Positions 31,800-44,989 of a DNA stretch of 64,000 bases are shown one piece after another. Under the pieces are notes generated by a model. It did no database searches and was not told where the DNA came from. It saw only the letters and a list, made by a program, of their open reading frames with translations. A program made the position numbers and the translations under genes. Position 1 is the stretch's first letter. Each line of letters starts with the position of its first letter. The DNA is from Solen grandis (lineage: Eukaryota > Mollusca > Bivalvia > Adapedonta > Solenidae): positions 58,049,997-58,113,996 of the forward strand of contig CM037790.1 in assembly GCA_021229015.1 (NCBI GenBank). The letters run 5' to 3'.

Positions 31800-34600
31800 G
31801 GTCAAAATGGGTGGTACCACGTGACAAATTCCGCACGCAACATGTCGTTTCACCATTTATAGGGAGCAAGTTCATACTTTCAGCTTGTGAGGTGAGCGCA
31901 TGTGCGAAAAGCAAAAGTGGTCAGTCAATGCCGCAAATGAAAATAGAAAAAATCTAGATAATTTTTTTTGTGGATTCTAATATAGTTTTCAGTTCCGTCT
32001 GAGACGTAATTACCTATGACAAATTTGCAAAGAATGACCCTGAATCTGCGAATAGGTATTGATATACGTAAATACACCCAATCATATAGTTAAAAATCAA
32101 ATTTTAAGTCAATGACCATCTAGGACGAGTGGCTCATTACTCGTTTAGAATGATGACGAAATATATCTTTTACTTTGATCGAAAAAATAGTTGTTAATTA
32201 AAACATATTTCAAATTAATCTACTTTTTCCTTGTGTAATGTACAAAGGAGAGCACTGAGTAAAGGCAACCTTTGTTATTCGATGACGATACAGTGGCCAA
32301 TTTTCGCCATGCTTATAATCAGTCATATTTTAAGGAACTTAACAATGTGAAACGTCTGTTGCATTGTTTGCTTTGGTATTAGTTATTTAAAAAAAACATT
32401 TTCGATAGTAATCTAAATGCGACAATATATGATGCGCCTTACTTATATATTATATACCGTATGCAATTTATAATTCCACAACCAGTCATATTATCCTGAC
32501 CTGGACCTGACCACTTCCCTTTATTTACCTAGCGTAAAGCACAATATATATAATAATGTATAACGTCGGGCCATTGGGTTTTATATACAATGTCCTATTA
32601 CGGGGCGGAGGCTCAAATCTCTTAGATATAAACTAAAAGTCTTTCACTTTTTAGCTCCTTGTAAATAATAAAAGTATGTTTACCTATAATGTTATAATAA
32701 GAACGATGACAAGACTGAGAAGTTTACGAGGCTTGTTCCGAAAAAATTAATTTATCAAAAAGTATAAACGCCTGAGTTTCAATTTTCAATAAACATTATT
32801 TATCTCTGACCGGATCATGCAGGAAGAACAAATTAATGAAATACAGACTGTAAAACTATTAATAATATTTAGGCACTCTTAGAGGGTAGGTTACGCCTTG
32901 AAATTGGAAAGTACATAAGTAACATATAAGTTACTTAACTGTAGATATAAACAAAAACAACGTTAACTTACATCATGGTTAACGATAACGATGTTGACAT
33001 CACCCTGTGAAATCCATTCGCTTATAGTATACGCGAGTAATACTTTTATTAGGAGTTGGTGTAAACGAAAATTCGCAGCATCAATTTTGGATGTTGACGT
33101 AGAAGGTGGAAGCAAGGCTATCCATAAAAGCTTTTGTTAAGATGGGGAAAGTCATAAGCTGACTCTAGCATATTTGGTAGCAGAGGCGATTTTCGAGATC
33201 GAATTCTTCTATAAACATTATATGATACAAAGATGAAAACATTGTAAAAATAAAATCCCAACGTGCAATGCTGTTTTCCCATATATCTTATTCATTTGTA
33301 TTGGATGAAGATATTTAACAATTTTAACAAGTGCAAATGCAGCCTTTAAGATAACCAGCAATTTCATAATGAACGCAGTCTTACCGCGCAACCGAAATTT
33401 TTCAAACCATTTGCCTTTGTGAATGGATGTCCTATCAAAAAGTTGTCCCATAATTAAAAATATTGTTTGCAACACTGGGAAAGAGTGTGAGTGCCATTTT
33501 TAACATGTACCATTGAAATTACAACACTTTTTTCAATGAAATCGAAAAAAAATAATCTGAAATTATCGACCAAATATCTTTCAATAAATGATAAAATAAT
33601 TATACCCCTGTATGATGTTCTACATAAATAGTAAATAGATTTATGAACTTAACTCCATCAATTTCTGTTGCTGCAACAGACACAACATGTTTTCAGTAAC
33701 TCTCGCGATTTCTTGTCCCCTTTTTAAACTGACATTGAAGCGCCTATTTATATTAAAATTAATATTCATCATATTCTTTGTCAGTGTGTTTAATAGAGCA
33801 TTCAGGTCGAAGTTTTTTGAGCTACATACTGGGTTAAGAATGGCAATTTTTACCTTAAGGTAGTACTCCACAAAGTTTCTTTCGACAAAAAACCCCACCA
33901 CAAGCATAGTCCAAAAGTCTCGATTCCAAACACACAACCTGGGAGAAAAGACACTTATTCCATTGAAAGCCGAACAAAAAACAAAAAATATTCAGTCCAT
34001 AACAATGCAAATCTGCAAGACAGTTGTTTCCATTTACAGTAGTCAGGCAGTACAAGAGCTGAAATTCATCCCGTTGAAGCCCAAAATCTACTGTGGGCCC
34101 CTAAACCCAAACATCTGTCGCTGTCTGTAAATGGCACGACGGTTTTTTTAACATAGTGTCTCTGCTTTAGGTAACTTTCTTTACTTGAAAACTAAAAAAA
34201 AACTGGTTCTTAACCATTAAGACTATTCTTTAATTGCTAAAAATTTGTGAGAATGGAGAGTGGTCCTCCCCTAATGGCGTTTTTGTGCTTTTATTTTGAC
34301 ACAAAATAGAATGAAATTAAAAGTGAACTGTCCGGATGTGAATGTAAAGGTAAAAATGATATTTTTGACATTTTCGGTAAGAAACTTCCATTTTAAACAA
34401 TGAATAAATTTTTCTACGTCGTGGCAAACAAGAAAGTCCCACCATATTGAATATAACCATTGTGAACCGCAAGCTAACACAGGTGTAGTCAGTAAAGTAG
34501 TTACGTAACCAAAAAACTTACCTGTTACCCCTGCCCTCGCTAAAATAATTCAAAGCTATACTTGCCATAAAAATATGGCGGATAAAAGCAAAAAAAAATA
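31800..34600. other. AT-rich stretch, no gene seen
   Basis: Short open frames only (60-100 codons), with no protein-like pattern and no splice-supported exon. No tandem repeat noticed. Confidence 0.5.
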
Positions 34601-34639
34601 ACAGTAAAAATGAAGATAACGCCCTGGTGTCCTCAGTGA

Positions 34640-37050
34640 TAAAAAAAAGAGGGCGAAGAGAAGTAAGCAGTATAAGCTGCTCTAGTTAATAATTGGATAT
34701 TTCTCTAGATAAAACAAAATACAATTAAAAGGGGTAAACAAAGAAAAAGAATCGAAACAAATAAATAAATAACAGACGAGAAAAGGTTTTTAATCTTCGC
34801 GAAATGAAAGCAAAAAAAAATCAGACATAAAACAGAAAACTTGCAATGTGATTGCCCAAAGATGATAAAAAATAAATAAAAGGTAATTGAAGAAGCTGTA
34901 ATAAAATGTAAAAAGCAAATTGCTGAAGACAATTGAAAAAAAAAACTTCAATATATCAAGAAAAAACTGTTCGAGAGAACAATTGAAAATGATAAATTCG
35001 ATAAAACTGTCAATCAAAATGACGAAACAATTTAAGGAATCAGAAGAAGGAAATAAAAGCTAAAAGCAAATATAGCCATGGATCATGAGTCCGTAGAAGA
35101 AAAGCTGATTACTAGAACATATAGTAAAGCAAACAACATAATGATTGAAGGATTATCCCATTAATATCATAATAAATGTCATACCACAATATTTCACTTT
35201 AAGTTAGTTTTATTTATCAAGCCTATTTAAGGCTTTTATTTTATTTTCAGAGTCACGAAGATACAAAGTAAGCATTTCATGGAAATTAAATACAGAATAC
35301 AGTACAATTCTTGTATTTTAATTAGCTTTATAATATATAATTAGATTCACTGGCCACATAGGTAAGAAAATAAATGTCTTATGTTGTTGTTTTTTTTTTC
35401 TTCAAATTTAAATAGTGCGTGGTAAAAAAGTAAGTGTAAAAAAATAGTACGACATATTCCTAAATACTACTATAAATGTTAAGGGTTTTAGCCGAAAAAA
35501 TCAAATGGAGTAAAGTTTTTTACAATAGTTAAAAGATCCACACCAGTCTATATTTTTTTACAAGAACTCACTTACATGAAAAATAAAGTTGAAGAAATGG
35601 CAAAGAGAATGGGGTGGATAAATATATTGTAGTGGATTAAAACAAACGCAAAGGGAGTACAAATCTTATGCAACCGGAACATAAGTTTTTGAAATTAGGG
35701 AACAAAAAAAATAATGCGAATATATTCTTGAGCTATACAGACAGATAGAAAAGTAAATACCGTGAAATCAGAATAGTGGTGGCGATTTAAATGTGACAAT
35801 ATCTTCCATTAATAGATAAAAAATAAATGGTAAAACTCATACACATCAAAAGAGTAATGAAATTATGCGTCAATCGAAGAATTCAATCAGAATTGATGTT
35901 TGGGAGTGTATAAAAATCCTTTAAAAAAGCAATTTAACATGGCATTCAAATCATACTCCAAAATATCTTGTAGGTTAGATTATTTCTTATAGCAAACACA
36001 TACAAAATTTGGTTAAACATGTGTGTCAAAGATAGGGAATACAACGTTATTCAATTGTTCAAACTGAAATAGAAATATATAAGTAGAAAAAAGGGGAGGT
36101 CCAGGCTATTTTAAATGAAATGATAGTTTTAATTCTCGACAACGAATATCAGAAAAATTTCGAGAGGAAATAAAGATTCTATTGAAAATGAACGTAAATG
36201 CAAAGCCGAATATCATTATAATAGGAATTAATCGAATGCCAATACGTACTGAAACGGATCATAATTCGCAAGTCATAAAAAAAGGCTGAAACCAAATTAG
36301 AAGAACAATTAATTGAAGTATTGTAAGGTAGAAAGAGTCACTCAACCAAATTATTCAAAAAAATAGAGGAACTACATAATAAAATTAATCATTAGAATAC
36401 TTCATAAGATTAAAAGAAAAAATAGGTTACTGTTAAAAGCAAAATCAATAACATATTAAAGAAATGAAAGAAAGAGCTCAATTTGCTAACTTAGAAAAAA
36501 TCATGCAAAACAGATAATTATTCAAAATTAAAAGTAAGTGAGATTTATATAACGGATGCAGGAACCATTGGAGAAGGAAGTAAAATTATTAATCAAATAC
36601 AAAAGAAACAATGATAGATTTTTTTTTTTCTACACCAGTAAACAAATAAATTAAAAAAAAAAGGAATCACGTGAGAGAGGATTTAATGAATATGAGATTT
36701 ATGAAATATTCACGTTTAAACGATAACATTTATTTAATCATGAAAAGAAACTCGGATAGTTGGAATCGGTATCACATTATATATTAAACAAAAGGAAATA
36801 CATGTATCACTTGATTTTGAAATTGTAAGTTTTGGATACAACAAAGCAATGAACAAAGCAATGAATAATCATGGCACTTTTTAATAACCTTATTATAATG
36901 CAGAACTATTATGTATATAACAAAGATGCGCAAGAGCTATTTGAATTCTGAAAAACATTATATCAATTTCTGAAACAAAGAAATACAAATGAGAAAGAAA
37001 TTGCCCTAAATATTACAATTTAAACACAATTCAAACATAAGTTCATAAAA
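34640..37050 (+). pseudogene. Possible decayed LINE (very uncertain)
   Basis: The plus strand is strongly A-rich, as many LINE sense strands are. Around 36470-36640 broken frames give 'ANLEKIMQ' and 'SEIYITDAGTIGEGSKIINQ', which recall the 'YFLNLEKRN..I..L....G' block between endonuclease and reverse transcriptase in L1/Tx1-like LINEs. Stops are frequent. Nothing else is recognisable in this stretch. Confidence 0.3.
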
Positions 37051-37059
37051 CAAGCATTA

Positions 37060-40000
37060 TAAATCAAAGCTATTTTTCTTTCCTTTTTTTTCAATACTTT
37101 TGTAAATATTTTTCAAATTGTTTTCTATTGAAACAAATATACAGTGAAAAGTGTAATTCTTTAATCTCCCCACATTTGGCGACAATATGATATCTTAAAC
37201 AATTAATCATTTGATAAGAAAAAAAAACTCGGTAAAAATAAAAAATATGATCCACAATAATATCATGACTGTTTGTTTAAAAGTGACATTGTATTTTTGT
37301 ACTGAACATTTGTGAAAATGAGTATTGTTATAAGAAAAAAAACGTCCCTTTACTGGCAAGTGGTTCTTAACCTGTATTTTTTATTTGAATCCCCTTGTTA
37401 AAGGATTTGATTTTATAAGCACGCAGAACGAAATTGATGACGAAAGTGATTATTGGCCCTGTTTTCGAATATGTAAAGTTCATATTACAAGTCGAATGAA
37501 CAAAATAATGATGTTAAAAAAATTGCATTTTAAAAGACAAACGGTCAATTTAATAAAAAATATATACCTTATCCAAGAAATATTCCCCTGCCATTCGAAG
37601 CTGTGCCTACAATAATTTCGTGTGGTGTTTCCAATATAAATTTTAAAACCGTTCGCTTGCTGAGTGATAAAAGTTACTAATTAAACCTTACAACACTATT
37701 AGATACTTAGAAACAAAACAAGATAAATGCTTTAGATGATTCACAATATTTGTGAAATCGTCTGTTAGACATTAATGAACTAACAGATTAACATTTGCAT
37801 CCAAGTTTAAAGGTAAAGACAGCGACACTCTTTGTTTAAGAATGTAGGTCATGAATTCAGAGATGCGGGTGTATGCGGTAAGTGGTTACTCACCTTGTGC
37901 AAAATGATATGCATATTTGGCCTACTTTTCCCGAAACTCCACATGGAATGATTACCCCCATATGTAACATAACCAACGTTCAGTAACATCAAAAATTAAC
38001 CAAATGATCATGAACCTTTACCTAAATTCAACTGAAATTAAAGGCATAGGCGGATGAAAGGATTCAATGTAGTTTATTGTTATGTTATTTTAAAACGGTT
38101 GATGAGTGAATAGAATGTAAGGAAAATGATAAAGGACTCAACGTTTACACTTAATGTCATCTTCCTGTAGAAGAAGTTGAACAAAGGATATTAGAACGAT
38201 ATAAATGTCGGACGCATGTTTTTACAAGCTTCAAGGAAGTGGGTTTTTACATCTATACGAAGTCGTGAATAAAGCATGAATTACGAACCACTTTTTATTT
38301 TAATGTAAGTATAACGACGTTTAAGGTGGAATCATAACCTTTGAAATGACGCCGTATCGATGTCAAAACCGCGTTTTTTGTGATTTAAGGTGTACGCAAA
38401 CAAATCGTCCCTTTCTTTCTTAATCGATTCATATAGAGATAAATGTCCTTGTTACCTTAAATAGATGAATTTTGCCTTTCCGAGGATGTAATTTCAAACG
38501 TTGACTTTTTCTTTCCTCCAATTTCCTCCCGTAAATCGAATGTTTAATCTGGAAAATTAACATGGGAAAAATAACACTTAATTTTTCTTTTTTATTTTTA
38601 GGAAAAAATACCAGATAGATTTTTATTAAAAATAATTTATAAGAACTAACCCTTACATAAAACAATCAGAAATTAAAAGAAAACCTATCGAGCCTTTCTT
38701 CATAAATTATAAATGAACTCACTACCGGTTTGCCCCTTAGTGCGCTTAATGACGATGTCAAAACGGACGTTTTTGCGACTTTTATAGCCTACTCAAACAA
38801 TTCATGTCTTTGTTTTAAAGTTAATATGATAATAAATATAAACCTTCATATATTTCAATAAAAGTAATAATCGAGAAATTGGAAAGGAATTCCGTTAGAT
38901 TATTAACAAATACCATCAACGTGTTATAAATAGTTAAATCATACTAGTAAAATAGAAATGTAATTTATGCTGTTATTTCCATAGACATGTAGTAAGGTAT
39001 GCATTGACACAACTGGTTCAATTGTTCAATTATTCTCAAGTATTATAACTTATATAATAATTATTGTATTATGGAAAAAAATAAAAGTGACAATAATACA
39101 GAGGACATAAAAATTTTTCATTATTAATAATAGTGGATCAAATCTATGATGACAAATCACAATATGTAAAATTTAAAAAGAAATGAAATAAAAAAGTTAT
39201 TTAAATCTTTAATCTGAACTACTTTGTTTAAAGATAAAAATTTCATAGGTGAATATTATGTGAGTCTTCCAAAGTCTGTTTAACAAAAGCCAACATCTGT
39301 AGAACTATAGATATGATCAATGTTCCGCAACGGGACAATCAATCATCATTATTACGATTTTTATAGCTTTTATTTCTTGAGAAAGGCCATCAAACATACA
39401 AACGTAATATTCGTAGAGCGACCGACGCACAGCAGATCCCCTCATGAATGTGTTTTCGTCAACTGTTCTCGAACTTATGTGGTGTTAAGAGAGGCTGCGT
39501 TTAAAGCTTTAGTCGCCAGCCTAATGCCATATATGTATCATAATTCCTTTTGCTTTTGGGCATAAAAGATCATGTTAAGAATTTCTTTTAAAGTCAATAC
39601 TGACTTTGGTGATTAATTTCCCTGTATTTTACTCTCGAAACTGTCGATTCAGAAAATATACTGGGCTTTATACATTAAGCCAGTGTTCATGGCGTATATT
39701 TTTATTAATTTTCGCAGTGTTATGTAAAAACAATGCGCCGAATACGAACCTGAAAAAAGAAAAGTCATCGTGCTACATTTGTATAACCCATGGTAATGAT
39801 TTAGATAAATACTAAATATATATAATATATATATATAATATATATATATATAGTATATATAGGATACACACATACTATATACATTGTAGATTATCATGAT
39901 ATTTCAATATTATTTGAATTCATGATTTCAATATCCTCAGTACAATAATATGTTAACAGACATGGAGATAAAAATGGAACGGGAGAGAAGAAATGGCTTC

Positions 40001-40430
40001 ATTTTCTTAGAATTTTAACAGGAAAATCACCAATCCTTCAATGGTTTTCTTTTTTCTTTTTCTCGTAAATATTTTTATTATGGCTGCTTGATCATATGTG
40101 TAAATCACCGAGTTCACTTAGGAGCTACTGAGCACTTTCTATGGTATCTGGGGGCCAAATCTTAACAAGAAAACAATGTTGAAATCTGTAAAAGATACTT
40201 AACAAAATTCATTCAAATTAATATACTAAACTAAAAAAGGTGGATATGCGATAGATACAAACAGACGTCCTACCCTTTTAAACGTAGTTGTGCTGACACC
40301 CTGTGACAGCTTAGAATATCTCGAAATATTTAGTAAAATAGTTACACTTGGCATTTCTGAGAAATTGCTAATGGTGACTGTGCCCCATACGCACTTAAAA
40401 AACATTTTAAATATTAATTTTTCTATTTAT
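37060..40430. other. AT-rich stretch, no gene seen; (AT)n near 39816-39862
   Basis: No exon or repeat family is recognised. An AT microsatellite ('atataatatatatatataat') lies at about 39816-39862. Confidence 0.5.
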
Positions 40431-40514
40431 AATTGAAAACACGGATAGTACTGAAAGTAATCGTGATACATCAAAGTAATAGTAGATGTTGTTGCTGTGT
40501 AGTTGTCGTAGTTT

Positions 40515-40860
40515 ATAATACAAGTAGTAGTAGTAGTAATATCAATTGTTTTAGTAGTAGTTATAAGAGTAGAAGTAATAGGTATAGTAGTAGAAGTAAT
40601 GATAAAAATAGTAATGTTGGTACTACGTAAGTTCGTGGTGGCACAAAGTAAAAGAAGTTGAAGAGTTATGGTAGTAGTATTGAAGTAGTAGTAAGTAATC
40701 GTGGTTATTAGTAGTAATCAGCACAGGTATATAAAGGTAGTAGTTGTATAAGTAGATAAGCATGTTTAGTTGTAGGTCTGGTTACATTTAGTGACAGCAG
40801 TAGTGGTAATAGTAGTACTGGTAGAAGGAGTAGTAGAAGTGTTAGTAGTAAGCACTGCAG
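40515..40860. repeat. Imperfect (GTA)n trinucleotide repeat
   Basis: Runs of gtagtagtagtagta are broken by point changes for about 350 bp. A plus-strand open frame at 40433-40630 translates mostly to Ser/Asn/Arg and is an artefact of the repeat. Confidence 0.9.
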
Positions 40861-41107
40861 CATATAAAGAGCTTCACCAAAAGGTTGTATAATTAATTGT
40901 AATTGAAAATGGACATTCCGTCTCGTGGGGTGTAATAGATAAATTACTTTTATGTTATTTTTTGTTCAATTATCACTGGGGGGAAAAAATAGCCCGTAAA
41001 AATTTCATTATATTTCATTAGATCCTGTTGATTTAAACTTGACCTATTTGAGTTTACCGTCGCTTCGTACAGTATTTCAAGTCATATAGCGTGCCACAGC
41101 TAATTAC

Positions 41108-41250
41108 AGTGAGAGGAAGAACCCGATGCACGGAGGCACCGAGAAACCACCGACATATACCGCCAGCCAGCAGAAGGCTTCCTCACATGAAAAATCCGAA
41201 TGACCCTGCCGGGATCTAACCCACGCGGCGGGGGGGCGAGGGCTATGATG
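41108..41250 (-). mobile_element. tRNA-derived SINE, second type, reverse copy
   Basis: The reverse complement carries 'gtgggttagatcccggcagg', 'tttttcatgtgaggaagcct' and 'ggtggtttctcggtgcctcc', matching the second SINE type. Confidence 0.65.
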
Positions 41251-41259
41251 GTGTGTATG

Positions 41260-42600
41260 GTCATTCCCTTTAACTCAGTTACAGAATATCCATTATCTTT
41301 TTCATAGCTTTTTCAATTCACTCAGTACTCTGGTCCAACCTAAAAGTCATTGACAGAATTAGTATAACTAATTTCCTCAATCAACATAAAACTAAGTTGA
41401 ATATAATATCATTCGGGTCTCTTAAAATCATATAGAGACCCTAGTTTTTCATTGCAGTAATGTGTTTCAAGACAAAACTATATGCAAGGAGGAGATTTAG
41501 GAACGAACACACTACAAATCAGTTTCTTAGCTTGTTTTTAATGTAGGGCTTTATACTATGAATATATACATAAAAATACACTATAAAATATTGCCGACCT
41601 ATCATAAAATATGCCTGTTAAAGGTTTAACGATTCATTACCGACAATTACTAATTTATTAATTTATTACTATTTTGTTAGTTCCTTTTTTAGAAAGTTAT
41701 GATGTCCATTTTGGTATTACCTTTTACATGTATATGTACTATGTAAATTGAACACTTCATTTGATGTTAGTATTTAAATTAGACATGCTTGGTGATTTCT
41801 TTAAGCTTGAGTTAACTCTGTAGGTGCGAATCATAGAGGTATTAAAAGAATACGTACAGGGAAAATTATCAGTGCACTGGAGTATGAAGTTTTAATCAAA
41901 TTAATAACGAATATAGTGAAAAACTGGAGTACCCGTTTACCGCATAATTATATACGCGGGGTTTTATCTTTTACTATAATTATTCTTATTTACTGACAGA
42001 AATTCAAATTTTCTGTGATCAGTGACAGGTTATGAACGGAAGATGTCATCTTACTATCTACAAAATAAAATAATAATCACAAGCCACGTAAACAAATCAT
42101 TACATACACCATGTGCCGCTTAGTATCTGAGATAAATATCAAATTATCTATGTTTAAAATAGGTTGGGGTGGGCAGCTACAAAGAAAACACATTCCGGAA
42201 GAAAAAAACCTTTAATTGTTAAAGGAACCGTGTAAGTAAACACTTGTCGACCGCACACCTAGTACTTGCGGTTGAATTATTATCACACTATCTGTACTGG
42301 GCAAATATACATTCAGCACTGTTCGTTAGTTTAAACATAGCTTGAAAATTCGACACTATGATTTTTTTCCACGCGTACATGTTTGTAAAAATATTACTTC
42401 CGTGGAGAACTTTAATATTGATCGTGAGTTTCAATCCTAACTGTTTATAAAGTAGATAAATGCCGTGAAATAGTTTGATGATTAAAGCGACTTCGATCGA
42501 AATGAAGTAAATTGCAGAGGAAGGTTATGCATTCCTAAAACTAGAAGAGCATTTTTTTGTTTTTAAACTAACCATTCAATGGAAAAATGTAGCCATATGT
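41260..42600. other. AT-rich stretch, no gene seen
   Basis: Nothing recognised; no long open frame on either strand. Confidence 0.5.
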
Positions 42601-42780
42601 CCGCACCATATCCGACGCTGATCCATCGTCGATCCAACGTTTTAACCCGACGTTGGCATCGACGTGAGGGATCCAACCTCGATAGACGTTGATTAATGGT
42701 TCATTGAACGTCGCAAACCTTAATCCAAACGTTGATCCAACGTTGGTTATAACGTCGGGTGTTTACTGGGACGTAGTAAC
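42600..42780. repeat. Short-word repeat with 'ccaacgtt' and 'gacgttg' motifs
   Basis: Words such as 'gatccaacgtt', 'ccgacgttgg', 'agacgttgat' and 'ccaacgttgg' recur about nine times on both strands, so the segment is rich in small inverted repeats. The open frame at 42689-42916 follows from this and is not supported as a gene. Confidence 0.65.
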
Positions 42781-42799
42781 CAATCACAAGTTTTCAGTC

Positions 42800-44080
42800 C
42801 CGGTCCAGGTCATTCACATATTTAGAGAAAGGCAACAAGGTACCAATTCTTCCAAGGTCGTTGATCCAAACGCGAATACCCATTATGTACTAAAAATGTT
42901 AGATATGTACATGTAAAGACTTTGAAAGGGGTCATGCGTCGTCATTGTGATATCATGTCATTGCCGTCGTCAGCCCAAAGGCAAATTCTTTAAAACACAC
43001 TATAGTGGAAGAACCTCCACCGCAGTAAAAATCTTTACACAGTTGACTGGCGTGTAGACCATCTACCCACACGGATTTGTGGAGACATCTAGAATATCAT
43101 TTCCCAAATCTCAAAAGTACTTTTTAAATCACATAATGTATACGTTTGAAGAGAGATATTATATCCTTTTCAGCCTCCGTAATTCGCTGTAGGTAATGGT
43201 ATAATAAATCACACACACACTAGAAACAAATTTATGGAAAAAAATGGGATCACCTGCTCTTAAAATTTAAAGTGCCCCTAAAAACTATATTTTTTTCGCA
43301 TTTATGACATTTTTCAAGGCAGATAAATCTAAACTAGGCCTATTGATACTTTATTTTATTAACATTATTGTTTTGTTTTTTCTATTCCACGCTATTTCAT
43401 TAAATACAACATATAAAACAATTTTATCCTGACAGAAGTTTCACTATGTTTAAATTATTTCATTTTTCCGTGAAAAAAGGAATATATTTTGAAGAAAATT
43501 TAAATTGTTTTGCGTAAGCTAACTAAAGTCTGCCGTAAAGAAAGTTCCTCAAAATATTCCACAGAGAACAGGTAATAAAAATCAACACCCATCATTAACT
43601 AAATAATGGTTTGTATTCCATTAATATTGAGTTATCTGCCTCTTGAAAATGTCCAAACAAATGCAAACATATAACTTTCAGGTGGCAAATAAACAAAAAA
43701 AAAAAGCAACCAAGGACACCGTATTTCTGTGTGAATTCTCTATAATCAATCAAAGTGTAAACAAAGTCTTCAATGTAGTTTCCATTTTCCTTTATTGTCT
43801 ATATCTAAACAGTAGCATTCGTATTTATTATCTTTTTGAACTGACTCTAGAATTTTTTCCCGGGGGGGGGGGGGGGGGGGGGTGTGTAGTTTCCTTCTTA
43901 ATATATCTACCTGTTGGAGAAAGAAATCAAAATAAACAAGAAATCCACGCTTACGCTCTGTAGTGAACTGTTGCTTCCGATTACGGACGCTCTCGAGAAT
44001 GGTCATTATTTTTGCCAATTGGATAAGCTATAAGATATATTTTAATAAATTTTCCAAGCAGGTTTTATAGCAGATATATT
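42800..44080. other. AT-rich stretch with a 21-base G run
   Basis: No gene is seen. A run of 21 G at 43862-43882 is preceded by ccc. Open frames crossing it on either strand read through poly-Gly or poly-Pro and are not credible. Confidence 0.55.
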
Positions 44081-44090
44081 TGCTACTTAA

Positions 44091-44978
44091 AGGGACTGCC
44101 ATCCCAGATGCTATCAAAATAACCGTAAAAATAAATAAAATCATTTTCGGACATAAAAATTATTAAAATGTTTATTAAGTCCTATCAACAGCCAGAAAAA
44201 TACTTATTTTCTTATTCTAATCAAATAAAACCTTTTTCCGATATACCCAATAAAGGAGTTTTCCCCGTTTATAAATAAACGTTGATGTCGTTTAACAGGC
44301 ACTTCACATAGATCACGAGATCGATTAATTGCATTGTCAATGAGAGAATGGGTCGAATTTGAATGGGACGAAACGGTTTTTAAGGGTTTACGTTTTGATA
44401 TCCGTCAAAAAAGCATCCACTACTGATCAATGTCTACATAAAGGTTAAATCCTTAGCTGTACCAAGTCGTTTTAAATCGCTGTTATCGTAACACGTGCAA
44501 TGCCGTCTGAGAAGTCCCCAGTATTGGAAAAAACACTTTCTTGTCTAATCAACATTGACAACCCAGACTGTCGCTGTCGGCTCCGTTTGTGGTTCTTTAT
44601 GGCGCCCTATCACGTACCTCGATCGCCGAAAATTACAAGTTTTGATCTTTAGCGTTTTCTCTGTCCTCGCAAATGTAAACGCTTTTTTTTCGGCCCAGTT
44701 AAAGTGCTGAAATAGCTTGGTTGATTAGATGCAATGTCGAACGGCATAGCGCTGTCACTTAATTTTTCAGAAATCAAATTTTAAAATTACTGCGTTAGTA
44801 ACGCAATAAATTTGCGTTAGAAAAAACTGAGAATCGGCAATATCTCGGGGTTATCTTTGGTAATGTAACTTATATCAGTGATCAGATTTCAATGCCTCAT
44901 TACAATTAATAACATTGATTTTCTTGAAGAAGGTTTGTTTTTTTTTTCCGTCATTTTAGCATCGTGGGGCAAGTCCCT
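44091..44978. mobile_element. 888 bp TTAA-flanked element
   Basis: The left end is AGGGACTGCC and the right end is the complement of AGGGACTTGCC. TTAA lies at 44087-44090 and 44979-44982. This fits a piggyBac-type non-autonomous element. No long open frame inside. Confidence 0.6.
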
Positions 44979-44989
44979 TTAAACGAAGC

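Noticed and set aside
31436..31957. Three overlapping open frames of 69-95 codons
   Set aside because: They cover a dispersed repeat with 'tgacctttgacct' words, with frames on both strands and no recognised domain.
40433..40630. Plus-strand frame rich in Ser, Asn and Arg
   Set aside because: It is a translation of the (GTA)n repeat.
43643..44018. Open frames on both strands across the G run
   Set aside because: They are held open by poly-Gly or poly-Pro from the 21-base G run and have no other protein-like content.
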